Assembly: GCA_914767715.1 (NCBI GenBank)
Contig: OU612072.1
Coordinates: 10,418,001-10,478,000, forward strand
Source: Membranipora membranacea
Lineage: Eukaryota; Bryozoa; Gymnolaemata; Cheilostomatida; Membraniporidae
DNA length: 60,000 nucleotides
Reading direction: 5' to 3'
In this document: positions 11,521 through 23,669 of the stretch, one piece after another
Layout of the letters: each line of letters begins with the position of its first letter
Numbering within the stretch: the stretch's first letter is position 1
Program-made: the position numbers and the translations under genes
Notes under the pieces: generated by a model
What the model was told of the DNA's origin: nothing
Seen by the model: the letters and a program-made list of their open reading frames with translations, nothing else
Databases searched by the model: none

Positions 11521-14500
11521 TAACCGCATACTAGGCTTAGAGGATGGGCTACAACTTGATATAAGTTTAATCCCAGTCAAAGACTGTGATAGAAATACTG
11601 GAATATAGTCCTGTAGTTTTGTTGTCGGAGATTGCTTCGGCTGTGAGATGCAAGTGAAAATGTAAGGAACGCCTTCACATTTCATTGCCATTGCATAATT
11701 TCAAGCAATCTCAGTGTCATAATGATTAGATGGCGTGACAATTTGAATAGCCAATAATTTTCTGTCAATTTCTCTTTTTCATATGGCACCTAATTAAAAG
11801 CAGTTTTTCTCTTTGACACATGTCAACAGTTGTTTGGTGCTTTGATTTAAATCACTTGGGGAGTGGGTTGTTAATAGAAGCTGTGGCATTTTACGGGCGG
11901 CTTTGATGTGAACCTGCATATTTGTGATTGGCTGGGGAATTTTTTTTATCGTTTTACAATTAATTATTGCTATTTATTGTAGATTTTGGCATCATAGTTG
12001 AAAATGTTACGCACAACTGTGAAAAGGAGGACATGACCTGGCACCATTTATTGTCATGCAGAGGAAGTATGGATTACGATTGATGAGCATTTTCCAAACA
12101 ATAATGCCGTGTTTCGATCTAAAATAAGCTTTGAAGTGAACCTACGTAATTGTGATCAAGATGGTAATGTCATTCCATTTCTCTAATAATTAGGCTGAGG
12201 TCTACGCACAATATTAGCCTGAGAATCACCGATTTAGAACATAAATTATCTCGACGATCTGTTAACGCAGTAACTTTACAGGAAATGAGACATATTAGCA
12301 TCCAATAATATTACCAAGCTGTGTTGAAAAAATTTTCCAGGGAATCATGTGTCGCATACAACTATTCGATATGATCAAATTTCTTCCATTGTTCCAAGAC
12401 ATGAATAGAACACTGAAAAGCAAATTCACATAACCCATAATATACTTAACTTTAGAACTGTAGACTTGCAATACAACATGTGGTATATTAGTGAAACTTT
12501 TTATTTGACCACAAAATAATGGGATCCAGGACCATTATCAACTCCAATATATTTATACAACATTAACGATTAGACAAAACTAACTCAACAATTGCGCCAA
12601 ATGAATAAATTGATACCCGAGACTGAGACCTTAATCTAAAATATATGTTTATATATCACAAGATTAGTAAAGCTGATGAAACTATATCTAGTAAAGTATC
12701 ATTAGCCTGCTTTGCAATTAGCTTATTACTACATTGTTAGGTGTCAGCTGACTATACTCCATCAAGAGTTAACCAGGGGAAGGCAATTTCTAATTTATTC
12801 ATGATCTGTAGTACTCACCCTTGTAACATTTATTATTTGTCAATCTTGAATAATCTCGGCATTGAATAAGAGTGATGACAATGATTGATGGTAAAAATTA
12901 ACTAAGCAATGCCAAGATTAAAATTATTTTCCTATGTAGTTGAGAATTTCTGCATTTCTGAATAATCTCCATCGGTGATCATAGTCCCAAATAAAAGCTT
13001 GCAGGTAAAAAGTCAAATGAATTATTTTAGCAAATTGAGAGCAGATAACTCCAAATTTATACTGCCCATTGTTTTTTATATGAGTTTGAATCCACATGAA
13101 AAGTATATAAAAGTGGTATAATAATGTGAGTGGCACTTAGGTGAGTTGGGGGAGTCTATTTTACATACCCATGCAGAAAACTTCATTCAGTCAAATGAAT
13201 TTAAGCTTTATATATACCACTTTCCCATCCCCCTATCAATCCTTGACCCAGTATAGTAATTTCTTAAATATGTCAACTGCTGAAACTTTGAGATTAGATA
13301 TTATAAAAATGTTACTGTGACCCTAAAAGATACCGAAAGGCAGCAAACTCAAGCTCACCATTAAAACAGAGTAACATTGTTCTTGTATAACAGTTGGAAA
13401 GGCCTGATGGTTTCACTGATAATAATGACATATGTGCCATCCAGGGTATCGCAAGTTTTTGGCTGGTACAATTGCTTTGGATGACTAGAATTTACCAGTG
13501 ATGATTGGTCTCGACCCATTTAAAGTCACAATTGTCAACCTTTTAATTTGCTCCGGGTAGAGATAGCTGAGTCACTCAGTAAATTATACTTCACAGTCCA
13601 AAAATGACCCTTGTGTTGTCTTTCCAAATTTGTTAAATTTTCTATATCAAAGTTACTCTCTCTCCCTTACGACTTGTTCTGTGTGGACCTTAGAGTTTAT
13701 TTACATGATAGTTGAAGGTGTACAGTGTCCATCAATCAATTCTTGAACTAACCGCATACTAGGCTTAGAGGTTGGGCTACAACTTGATATAAGTTTAATC
13801 CCAGTCAAAGACTGTGATAGAAATACTGGAATATAGTCCTGTAGTTTTGTTGTCGGAGATTGCTTCGGCTGTGAGATGAAAGTGAAAATGTAAGGAACAC
13901 CTTCACATTTCATTGCCATTGCATAATTTCAAGCAATCTCAGTGTCATAATGGCGTGACAATTTGAATAGCCAATAATTTTCTGTCAATAATTAAAAGCA
14001 GTTTTTCTCTTTGACACATGTCAACAGTTGTTTGGTGCTTTGATTTAAATCACTTGGGGAGTGGGTTGTTAATAGAAGCTGTGGCATTTTACGGGCGGCT
14101 TTGACGTGAACCTGCATATTTGTGATTGGCTGGGGAATTTTTTTTATCGTTTTACAATTAATTATTGCTATTTATTGTAAATTTTGGCATCATAGTTGAA
14201 AATGTTACGCACAACTGTGAAAAGGAGGACATGACCTGGCACCATTTATTGTCATGCAGAGGAAGTATGGATTACGATTGATGAGCATTTTCCAAACAAT
14301 AATGCCGTGTTTCGATCTAAAATAAGCTTTGAAGTGAACCTACGTAATTGTGATCAAGATGGTAATGTTATTCCATTTCTCTAATAATTAGGCTGAGGTC
14401 TACGCACAATATTAGCCTGAGAATCACCGATTTAGAACATCAATTATCTCGACGATCTGTTAACGCAGTAACTTTACAGGAAATGAGACACATAAGCATC

Positions 14501-16955
14501 CAATAATATTACCAAGCTGTGTTGAAAAAATTTTCCAGGGAATCATGTGTCGCATACAACTATTCGATATGATCAAATTTCTTCCATTGTTCCAAGACAT
14601 GAATAGAACACTGAAAAGCAAATTCACATAACCCATAATATACTTAACTTTAGAACTGTAGACTTGCAATACAACATGTGGTATATTAGTGAAACTTTTT
14701 ATTTGACCACAAAATAATGGGATCCAGGACCATTATCAACTCCAATATATTTATACAACATTAACGATTAGACAAAACTAACTCAACAATTGCGCCAAAT
14801 GAATAAATTGATACCCAAGACTGAGGCCTTAATCTAAAATATATGTTTATATATCACAAGATTAGTAAAGCTGATGAAACTATATCTAGTAAAGTATCAT
14901 TAGCCTGCTTTGCAATTAGCTTATTACTACATTGTTAGGTGTCAGCTGACTACTAATTTCTTGCTCCATGAAGTTTTGGAATGAATGAAGCTCTAAACCA
15001 GTGATGATTGGTCTCGACCCATTAAAAGTCACAATTGTCAACCTTTTAATTTGCTCCGGGTAGAGATAGCTGAGTCACTCAGTAAATTATACTTCACAGT
15101 CCAAAAATGACCCTTGTGTTGTCTTTCCAAATTTGTTAAATTTTCTATATCAAAGTTACTCTCTCTCCCTTACAACTTGTTCTGTGTGGACCTTAGAGTT
15201 TATTTACATGATAGTTGAAGGTGTACAGTCTCCATCAATCAATTCTTGAACTAACCACATACTAGGCTTAGAGGTTCGGCTACAACTTGATATAAGTTTA
15301 ATCCCAGTCAAAGACTGTGATAGAAATACTGGAATATAGTCCTGTAGTTTTGTTGTCGGAGATTGCTTCGGCTGTGAGATGAAAGTGAAAATGTAAGGAA
15401 CACCTTCACATTTCATTGCCATTGCATAATTTCAAGCAATCTCAGTGTCATAATGGCGTGACAATTTCTCTTTGACACATGTCAACAGTTGTTTGGTGCT
15501 TTGATTTAAATCACTTGGGGAGTGGGTTGTTAATAGAAGCTGTGGCATTTTACGGGCGGCTTTGACGTGAACCTGCATATTTGTGATTGGCTGGGGAATT
15601 TTTTTTATCGTTTTACAATTAATTATTGCTATTTATTGTAAATTTTGGCATCATAGTTGAAAATGTTACGCACAACTGTGAAAAGGGGGACATGACCTGG
15701 CACCATTTATTGTCATGCAGAGGAAGTATGGATTACGATTGATGAGCATTTTCCAAACAATAATGCCGTGTTTCGATCTAAAATAAGCTTTGAAGTGAAC
15801 CTACGTAATTGTGATCAAGATGGTAATGTCATTTTATTTCTCTAATAATTAGGCTGAGGTCTACGCACAATATTAGCCTGAGAATCACCGATTTAGAACA
15901 TCAATTATCTCGACGATCTGTTAACGCAGTAACTTTACAGGAAATGAGACATATTAGCATCCAATAATATTACCAAGCTGTGTTGAAAAAATTTTCCAGG
16001 GAATCATGTGTCGCATACAACTATTCGATATGATCAAATTTCTTCCATTGTTCAAAGACATGAATAGAACACTGAAAACCAAATTCACATAACCCATAAT
16101 ATACTTAACTTTAGAACTGTAGACTTGCAATACAACATGTGGTATATTAGTGAAACTTTTTATTTGACCACAAAACAATGGGATCCAGGACCATTTTCAA
16201 CTCCAATATATTTATACAACATTAACGATTAGACAAAACTAACTCAACAATTGTGCCAAATGAATAAATTGATACCCAAGACTGAGACCTTAATCTAAAA
16301 TATATGTTTATATATCACAAGATTAGTAAAGCTGATGAAACTATATCTAGTAAAGTATCATTAGCCTGCTTTGCAATTAGCTTATTACTACATTGTTAGG
16401 TGTCAGCTGACTAGTAATTTCTTAAATATGTCAACTGCTGAAACTTTGAGATTAGATATTATAAAAATGTTACGGTGACCCTAAAAGATACCGAAAGGCA
16501 GCAAACTCAAGCTCACCATTAAAACAGAGTAACATTGTTCTTGTATAACAGTTGGAAAGGCCTGATGGTTTCACTTATAATAATGACATATGTGCCATCC
16601 AGGGTATCGCAAGTTTTTGGCTGGTACATTTGCTTTGGATGACTAAAATTTATTATGGGATGGCTTGCTCCACGAAGTTTCGGAATGAATGAAGCTCTAA
16701 ACCAGTGATGATTGGTCTGGACCCATTTAAAGTCACAATTGTCAACCTTTTAATTTGCTCCGGGTAGAGATAGCTGAGTCACTCAGTAAATTATACTTCA
16801 CAGTCCAAAAATGACCCTTGTGTTGTCTTTCCAAATTTGTTAAATTTCCTATATCAAAGTTACTCTCTCTCCCTTACAACTTGTTCTGTGTGGACCTTAG
16901 AGTTCATTTACAAGATAGTTGAAGGTGTACAGTGTCCATCAATCAATTCTTGAAC
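11521..16955 (+). repeat. Three-unit head-to-tail tandem repeat (about 1.5-2.2 kb units)
   Basis: Units are 11521-13748, 13749-15251 and 15252-16955. Each begins TAACCGCATACTAGG (TAACCACATACTAGG in unit 3), and units 2 and 3 abut the preceding TTCTTGAAC exactly; the last unit ends at the same word. Aligned parts differ by only a few percent. Length differences come from discrete indels: unit 1 carries a 499-bp MITE (12755-13253) and lacks about 57 bp found in unit 3 near 16650. Unit 2 lacks about 260 bp (the counterpart of 16422-16670) with CTT microhomology at the junction. Unit 3 lacks about 60 bp near 15465. The word GAAC at both outer edges suggests microhomology-mediated duplication. Short minus-strand frames recur in the units but lack coding evidence. 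Confidence 0.9.
12753..13255. mobile_element. Tc1/mariner-like MITE inserted in tandem unit 1
   Basis: The element spans 12755-13253 (499 bp), flanked by TA at 12753-12754 and 13254-13255. The equivalent site in unit 3 reads GACTAGTAATTTC, so it is an empty site with one TA. The termini are imperfect inverted repeats: TACTCCATCAAGAGTT on the left and TACTGGGTCAAGGATT on the right, inverted. TA duplication and TACT ends point to the Tc1/mariner group. No transposase is encoded. The empty-site comparison makes the boundaries firm; the superfamily is inferred. Confidence 0.8.
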
Positions 16956-19900
16956 AAACTAATTTATTATCATGAACAAAAAAGTAAACAGTTATGTCCC
17001 TCAAAGAATCACTATTGGCTGGAAGTGATTGCTTACTTTTTGCACTAAAAATTAAGTCCATCAGGCAGAATTATAATAACAGGAACGATTCAAACTGATA
17101 AGTAAGATGGTTATGATCAATCAAAAATTAAATGTCTCCAAATATCAGAATCTTTACACGCATACAAGGTTTTGCCTGTACACAATATTATTTCACACTC
17201 AAAGCACCAAGCAGAACAATCAATCGAGTCAATTTTGGTTAAATAACTTTCATCAACCCTATCACTAGCAAATAAAAATTGCTGCCCGTGCAAGCAGTTG
17301 GACACTTGCTATTTGAATTAATATTCACAGTTCAAATTCAATACTACTGGCTCTAACTTAAACTGGAATGGTTGAAGTTATTGAGTTGATGGATTAAATG
17401 AGGTCGCATTATTCATCTACCGGTACTTGAATCAACCTACTTTATCCATTTGTGTTCACAATTATTAGAGCAAAGTTTGAGTCAAAGATACTCACCAAAC
17501 AATTGTAAAATATTTTAATCCTTGGAAACACACAAGAAATCCTGACACTATGGCATTTCAAACAAGGATTAACTGAGGACACAATGTCAATTAAAGATTA
17601 TTGAAGTTTTCCAGGGTTGGTTCAAAAATTAATCACTGTCTCTGAAGCAAAATATTAATCTTTAGAATGGGTTGGGCAGTGCAATTGATTTCGACAAAAT
17701 AAATGTCACCTTCAAGTGCAAACCAAAGAAGCCCAAATAGTAGTAATTGTATTGGTAATATAAAGGCATCTATTATTCATATATATATAATAGCTCCGTT
17801 TTTAGTTACAAGTTGATTATGATCAGGTAAAAACCAGAGAAGGCATGAGGGATTTTGTTTCGCAGCTTAATTTGATTTTAATTTGAGCATAAAATCTTCA
17901 AAATGGAGTGACAAATAGCTCCTCAGCCATATGCCATCAACAGCTTGAAGTCAGTACGGTTAGCTGGGAATCCAGATAAATGACAAATTGAAAGGTATTT
18001 ACTATGGTATCTACTGCCATGAGGATGTTGTTCACTGTTTGCATGATTGTTGTGGTGCCACGCCGAGAGCAAGTGCTAACAGTGGCTGTATCCTTGGCCC
18101 ATGATACTACTCAAAATTTTATCGCGCTAGCCTAGAACTTTAGCCATCATTTTGTAAGCCAATGCCACAAATCATATCTTGTATGCCTACATGTAAAGAT
18201 AAGAGCACTGCATAGTAAATCATTTGATTGTAGGACTCAACAGAAAGACATTGCGACAAAGCAAACCAAAGCAATTATGGGATTATGTTGACTGAATCTT
18301 GTCACCAAACAATAGCTAACCCACCTGTGTTTAAAAACATTTTTAATAAGCCGCACAATTACACATTAAAATTATGAAAGGCAACACATGATAACACTCT
18401 CTGAGAAGTATGCTGTGTTACAATTGTAATTGCTAGCTGTGTTAAATTTCGTCCAGCCCCTATCATAATTCTCACTTATAAATCCCTATTCTCAGTACCA
18501 AGATCTGTACATATTTTGGTCACCTTCATATCAGGATAGGTTCAATGCATTTCAGCAGTCATAGATCAGGTTCTTGCTAAAATCTGTAATTAACGAGCAA
18601 CCCATGTCTGCCTATTTGTCAAGTCTATAGCCCAGCAGAAGCCAAAGAACCATAATCTCAGACACATTTAATTTTCGCCAACTTTTAATTAGCACCCAAC
18701 TAACTGGTAAAACAACTCCAGGTACAATTTGTCAATGGTCAAGTGTCCGTGAATTCTATTTTGTAGGGTAAAAATCCTGTTACATTGGATATTCCTGCAC
18801 CACTTTCAGGATCTAGAAGTTCACTTTAAATCATTCAGCCAATAACCAAAATTGGTTGACTAACTAAACAAAATATGGTTGGTTACATAAATGGTTGACT
18901 AAATTGAAGGGGTCTTATAGCGTACGACATCTCAAAGCACTCCTACCTTGTGCAGGAGCGCGCTAAATAGATGTGGTAATTCTTATTCTACTGTAAGCAT
19001 ATTCTCATTTGCCCCAAAAGGGGTCTTGAATAGCAATACAGTTGATATTATTATCATTATGAGTGGTGGATATATTGGATGTCTTAAGGTCAAGGCTACA
19101 ATTTCTGCAGCCAGATTGCTCTCTGTGTGTAGGCAGGTCAGAGTTACCCAAACCCATGATCGTCAATGCAAGCGCGCTGAGCGACTTACACTCTAAACCT
19201 ATGCAAACTTCTCCTAAGCCATCTTATTTTTGTTAGCACTCCTACCAGAGACGTATACCCCTTTGCGTTGGCTGAATAAACCATCACAATACAGAGTTCC
19301 TATCTAAGGAAGATCTTTCGGAACCCACAGAGCCAGTATATTGTGGAGGCATGTGTCGAACGAGATCCACGTTTACACTAGCTTGATAAGCGCCTCTAGA
19401 TAGCAGGACTAAGGAGGCTCTACTGGTCGTAGAGCAACTTTCCTCAATTGAATAGTATAAAACCCATACACTTTCCTGACAATCTGATATTTGACAAAGT
19501 TCAAAATCCTGAGTTAAAGTTGGTGTGGATCCAAACTTTATCCGCATGTGACAGGAATAAACTAGCTCAATATCTTAGGCATATTATACATGGGAATTTC
19601 AACTATTCTATACATGAATAAACTTCTTAAGATATTTAACATTGAAGTAAGATGGGAAACAAATATAAGACTGCAATTTTGCCTAAGACTTATTTTCAAT
19701 TTTGATTTTTCCAGTTGATATTTTCTGCTAAATTACTGAATTTGAATCATCACCATTGATAATTCATTTCATGATCAGAATATTTTGTAATAATATGAAG
19801 TATCACCAATTTGTAATCTTTAATATTAACTGTGTTAGGCTCCCTGTAGCGATTAAAATTGTGCTTGTTGCATTTTGGACACAGGATTATTGTGCTCCAT

Positions 19901-20602
19901 ATCTTGATTTATTTGAAAGCTTGTTGTATAAAAAGGGCTTTGCTTAGACAAAGAGAGTAATTGAAGGCTATGCTCTCTGATGTATTGCACAATCGTAAGT
20001 GTTCCGCAGTCATGTTTTAAAAAAAATTGATAAACATGTTAAATTTTGTCTGTGTACAATTCACATTGATGCTAAAAAACAAAGTTTAATCAGGAGGCGA
20101 TAATCACTAATTTCAGCCGATACTTAATAAACTGAGGAGGGAATTTGCCATGTTGCGTGAAGCATGGTGCTATCATTTCATAAGTTTCCACGCTAAGGAT
20201 ATACATTTGTAAGATTAGTGATAAAATTGGAGCAAAGCCTTAGTATTAATACCTTTAGTCCAAAGACAGTTTAACTAGATGTATGAGCGAACTTGTTGCC
20301 CTCAATTATTTGTTAAATAAAAAAAGGGACAAGCTGGCCCAGAATAGCAAATTAATGTGAAAACTGATAAATAATTTGAGCATCATGTTATGTCATCAAT
20401 ATCAATGATTATTCTTTACATATGATCAGTTGTTGCAAAATACTCAATATAAAACTCAGCTCAACTTAAATATTCGTTGCTAATTTTTTGTATAAAATTA
20501 TTAAACCACTGACATAGAATGTAAATATATGCGATTACCAGGACCATACTGTGAATAAGAAAGGCCCTTTCATGTTGTAAGGCTGTCATGTCATGTCATG
20601 CT
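16956..20602. other. Long gene-free stretch
   Basis: No recognisable coding exon. Open frames at 18948-19196 (plus) and 19284-19547 (minus) have no motif. A GGTTGACTAA-like word recurs near 18850-18905. Nothing else supportable. Confidence 0.35.
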
Positions 20603-20635
20603 GGCATCATTTATTGTCATGCAGAAGAAGTACGG

Positions 20636-21654
20636 GTTACAATCAGGGTTCTCAACCTTTTTGGTAGCAAGATCCGAGCTCTCAGGTGCAAAGCACCTGA
20701 GCCGAGGCGCAAAGCGCCGAGACAATCAGCTGGGGGGTTTGGGGGCGCTGTAAGCCTCTCCAACGGGGTCCGGGGCGGCCGCCAACGCATTTGCAATCAT
20801 TTAGAGTAAAATAGCGAAGCAGAATTGATAGAAATGATAGTGTTTGAGGCTTATATTTTCACCTATTGTTTTGGCAAGTGTCTTGTGCATGGCCACTACT
20901 TCTAACATCAGAAGAATCACTTACCCTAACCTAACAACAACTTCATCGTCATCATTCCCCTCATCAGTCTCATGCTGTTTCTTCCTCTTCTTGGGGATCC
21001 TCACTACACTGCTTTCATTTGATGAAGTAGCCCTTCGTTTGTTTTGTTTACCTGACTTTTTAGGAGGCATTGTAGCAGAGAAGGATCAGTTTACCAGGTG
21101 GAAGGAAGAAGTGTAGGACAGGACAGGGCCAGCATGGGGATTTCACACCTGTCTGCTAAACCAATTATCTTATTTGTTTATTAGACCAGGAATAGCACTG
21201 CAGGAATTATAGACCAACTAATTTTATTAAAAATCTAAGCCTGAAAACATATTCATACTGTCTAGCGAGTGCAATAATATGTTTTATATTTAGCTGTGAG
21301 TGATAAGACAGCAGGTTGAGAAGGATAAATTACACAGTACTGGTTGATATTGAAGACAATCTATGGAACTAGGGACCAAAACAAATGCAAAAAAAAAACA
21401 GTATTAATAGTAGTTAGAGCCTAGAGGAATGTTCAAAAGCTGTAGCTGTATTTTGTGAGTTTTTGGCACAGATTTAAGAAGACCGATGACTGATGCAAGC
21501 ACTAATTGAGCACTTTTGTATGTGTGAAGAAGGATTTGGTAAAATATCCGAGCTATTAGCACTATATTGCAAAATCCTCCAGACACCCATGAAAAGGCCT
21601 AAAATCCGAGCTAGCTCGGATGAAATCCGAATAGTTGCGAACCCTGGTTAGAAT
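20636..21654 (-). mobile_element. Internally deleted hAT transposon with a transposase first exon
   Basis: The element is 20644-21646 (1003 bp). Ends: CAGGGTTCTCAAC on the left and CAGGGTTCGCAAC on the right, inverted (12 of 13). The flanking 8-mers are GTTACAAT (20636-20643) and GTTAGAAT (21647-21654), which match at 7 of 8, and the tandem-array copies give the empty site ATTACGAT. The motif ATCCGAGCT occurs at 20672, 21546 and 21604, and inverted at 21613; these subterminal repeats are the kind that hAT transposases bind. A GC-rich patch at 20690-20785 has perfect hairpins such as AGGTGC-AAA-GCACCT. Reading from the 21646 end, a candidate transposase exon follows, so the element is oriented minus. 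Confidence 0.85.
20925..21070 (-). pseudogene. hAT transposase exon 1 remnant
   Basis: ATG at 21070 opens 48 codons beginning MPPKKSGKQNKRRATSSNES and followed by KKRKKQ and an acidic run, then a GTAAGT donor after 20925 (phase 2). A short basic, nuclear-localisation-like start of this kind is common in hAT transposases of the zinc-finger MYM/BED type. The rest of the transposase (BED finger, DDE catalytic core, dimerisation domain) is not found in the element or nearby. This is therefore a remnant inside a deletion derivative. The identification rests on location inside a hAT element plus the N-terminal style. Confidence 0.55.
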
Positions 21655-21911
21655 TGATGAGCATTTTTAAAATTTTTCAATTGTGTCGACACATCTCAAC
21701 AGTTGTTTGGTGCTTTGAGTTAAATCACTTGAGGAGTAGGTTGTTAATAAAAGCTGTGGCATTTTAGAGGCTGCTTTGACCGGAACCTGCTTATTTGTGA
21801 TTGGCTGGGGAATTTTTTGATGATTTTACAATTAATTATTGTCATTTATTGTAAATTTTGGCATCATAGTTAAAAATGTTACGCACAACTGTGAAAAGGA
21901 GGACATGACCT

Positions 21912-22708
21912 CGTTGACATCCATCATCTCACTACAGTAATTTTGTCGCAAATATGCTTGGTATATAAGGGTACATTTATGTTGACTCAAACAATCAGCT
22001 CACCGCTACCCTGTCGATATCATTCCATTACAAACAAAACTTTGGTAAGTGCAACAACGAATATTTTGCTAAATAAATTTTGCAGTCGTCAATTATCACC
22101 GTTTGTGCTGGTATAAAACATTCAATAAACTTATAGTAGGATACACCTAGCCACACAAAAGCCTCAGGCGGGTATTTTTTGTTATTGGAAAATGATGAAT
22201 AACAAAATAAATGATAGATGAATTAAATTTGCTGCGTTAAGGTTTCATAATGCAGATATACTAATAATGACTGAGTTTGTGCTTATAGTGTGGCAGAAAT
22301 GGGGTCTTAATATCTCTTATCTGTTACAGTGATTGGTAACCAATAAAAGATGAAAAGTCATATTGCAATCTCATTTATGACAGCTAGTCTACCTCATTCT
22401 AAATTTTGTTGCTGTTGTCGGTTTAAATGCTTCTGTTATATTATTCTAACTCTAACTCTCTGATTCACTAGATTGTTTGTTTGTTTGTACTCATTACAAT
22501 TATTGTGAGATTCTAACCTAAGTGTTGTGGCTCTGCTGTGAAATATCATAATAATGACCATCTGTTTTGGAATCCACTGTTGAATAATTGTTATCGCTTG
22601 GTGTAACTTCTTCTCATAGCTGATTGATAATAACTGATATAGCAGCTTTGCAATTTGATTTCAGTTTATCCATTCATATAAGACCTAGTTCCAAAGCGAC
22701 TTCATATG
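21912..22708. other. Gene-free stretch upstream of the peptide genes
   Basis: AT-rich; no recognisable exon. It may contain the promoter of the plus-strand peptide gene, but no core element could be identified with confidence. Confidence 0.3.
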
Positions 22709-22891
22709 CTACAGCAAAAACCATGATTTCTCACCGTAACAAAGTAACACATTAATCTGCCAATCGATTTCCTTCAAATGTTGGTTGAAATTTAAACAGA
22801 TGTACATTTCATTTTGAAAAACGTCGCACTGAGTATTGCTCTCCACACTCCAATCAAGAAGACTTGCTAAAAGAAGTAAGAGGATATTCAC
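22709..22891 (-). CDS. Possible small secreted protein, antisense to the peptide-gene leader
   Basis: A 60-codon frame that begins with an apparent signal peptide: MNILLLLLASLLDWSVES, a run of Leu ending in small or polar residues. About 42 residues follow, containing three cysteines (TQCDVF, YICLNF, LLCYGEK). The start codon lies 45 bp from the ATG of the plus-strand peptide gene and inside that gene's putative leader intron, so the two would be divergent and overlapping. No homologue is recognised, the odd cysteine number is unusual, and no polyadenylation signal was established. It could be fortuitous. Reported because a hydrophobic start of this quality is rare in the surrounding noise. 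Confidence 0.3.
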   Translation of the reverse strand: MNILLLLLASLLDWSVESNTQCDVFQNEMYICLNFNQHLKEIDWQINVLLCYGEKSWFLL

Positions 22892-22933
22892 ATCAAAACT
22901 TATTGCAATTATGTTTTTTTTACTTGTTGCCAG
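22876..22933 (+). other. Putative 58-bp leader intron of peptide gene A
   Basis: GTAAGAGG at the 5' edge and a pyrimidine-rich tract ending GTTGCCAG at the 3' edge. The 3' edge aligns with the equivalent acceptor upstream of the minus-strand paralogue (TTTTTTTTCATAG before 25105), which also places AATATG directly after AG. The donor in the paralogue is not clearly conserved, so the intron is inferred. Confidence 0.45.
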
Positions 22934-22936
22934 AAT

Positions 22937-23044
22937 ATGAATGTACTCTACTACTTCACTGCACTGATGATGCTAGCAGGAACTGCATCGTCTATTGGTG
23001 CTTGCAGCTGCAAAATTGGTGGAGTATGTCTTGCAGCCTGTTGA
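22937..23044 (+). CDS. Short secreted cysteine-rich peptide, paralogue A (35 aa)
   Basis: ATG at 22937 encodes a signal peptide (MNVLYYFTALMMLAGTASS) and a mature region of about 16 residues, IGACSCKIGGVCLAAC, then TGA. Cysteine spacing is C-x-C-x5-C-x3-C, enough for two disulfides. The ATG sits three bases after a strong acceptor (TTGCCAG/AATATG). A likely donor (AAAAGAA/GTAAGAG) ends at 22875, giving a 58-bp leader intron, so the ORF lies in exon 2. An AATAAA follows at 23147. The minus-strand paralogue at 24983-25102 keeps the start, signal peptide, cysteines, acceptor and polyadenylation signal. Known classes with this build include antimicrobial peptides, neuropeptides and venom peptides, but I cannot assign one. 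The start was chosen by paralogue alignment. Confidence 0.65.
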   Translation: MNVLYYFTALMMLAGTASSIGACSCKIGGVCLAAC

Positions 23045-23146
23045 TAAAGGATTATGGAAAAAGGCAACAGCAATGATGATTGTATCTAAGGACTTCAATA
23101 CTATTCCTGTTTTTTCGTCAGTTACCTTATTTACAAGATGAAAACC

Positions 23147-23152
23147 AATAAA
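23147..23152 (+). terminator. Polyadenylation signal AATAAA of peptide gene A
   Basis: AATAAAGATT about 100 bp after the stop. The same AATAAAGATT word lies at the matching place downstream of the paralogue on the other strand. Confidence 0.6.
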
Positions 23153-23196
23153 GATTATGAAAATTGCTGTCAACAACTATATTCCGATTTCGTTTA

Positions 23197-23303
23197 CATA
23201 TGCATATATATTATATATATATATATATATGTATATTTATATATATATATATATATATTAATATATACACATATATATTAGATATATAAACATATAGATA
23301 TAG
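23197..23303. repeat. (TA)n-rich microsatellite
   Basis: Imperfect AT dinucleotide tract with GTATATTTATA and ATACACATATA interruptions, directly downstream of peptide gene A. Confidence 0.9.
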
Positions 23304-23669
23304 GCAATATTAATTTATCGGGATGCTGTGAGTGATGCAACCTTGAGATTTAAACCAACTGTTTTTTTAACCAAAATTTCAGACAGGTTTCTGCAGGCAT
23401 GGTTGTTCACTCCATGGGCTATTTTTTGTTGGCATGTAATTTGAATTCTAATTCCCAACTATCAATTCATCCCAGATCTGCAATCTTTCAAGCGCCCACA
23501 GATATATTCTAAAATAGCCAAACAAATTTGTGACGAGATTCTTTGATTAAAAGCGTGTTGATTGACTGAACGCTTCATACAATAAAGAGCACTGCTATTA
23601 ACTTGCAATATCGGTAAATCATTGTATTTTCACAGTTAGTGATGTTTCCACCAGGTATTGATTGCATTC

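Larger units (their letters stand above)
20603..21911 (+). repeat. Dispersed relative of the tandem unit, split by a transposon
   Basis: 20603-20643 matches the tandem-unit segment containing CATTTATTGTCATGCAGA, and 21647-21911 continues it, then matches the segment from GACACATGTCAACAG to AGGACATGACCT. In the tandem array these two segments occur in the opposite order, so this copy is circularly permuted relative to the array, as if cut from a head-to-tail dimer. It is more diverged than the three array units are from each other. Confidence 0.7.

Noticed and set aside
11503-16178. Minus-strand ORFs of 60-74 codons recurring in the tandem units
   Set aside because: Recurrence follows from the DNA duplication itself; substitutions show no codon-position bias by eye and there are no motifs.
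22864-23176. Longer ORFs overlapping peptide gene A (70 codons plus, 67 codons minus)
   Set aside because: Neither frame is conserved in the paralogous copy, whereas the 35-codon frame is.
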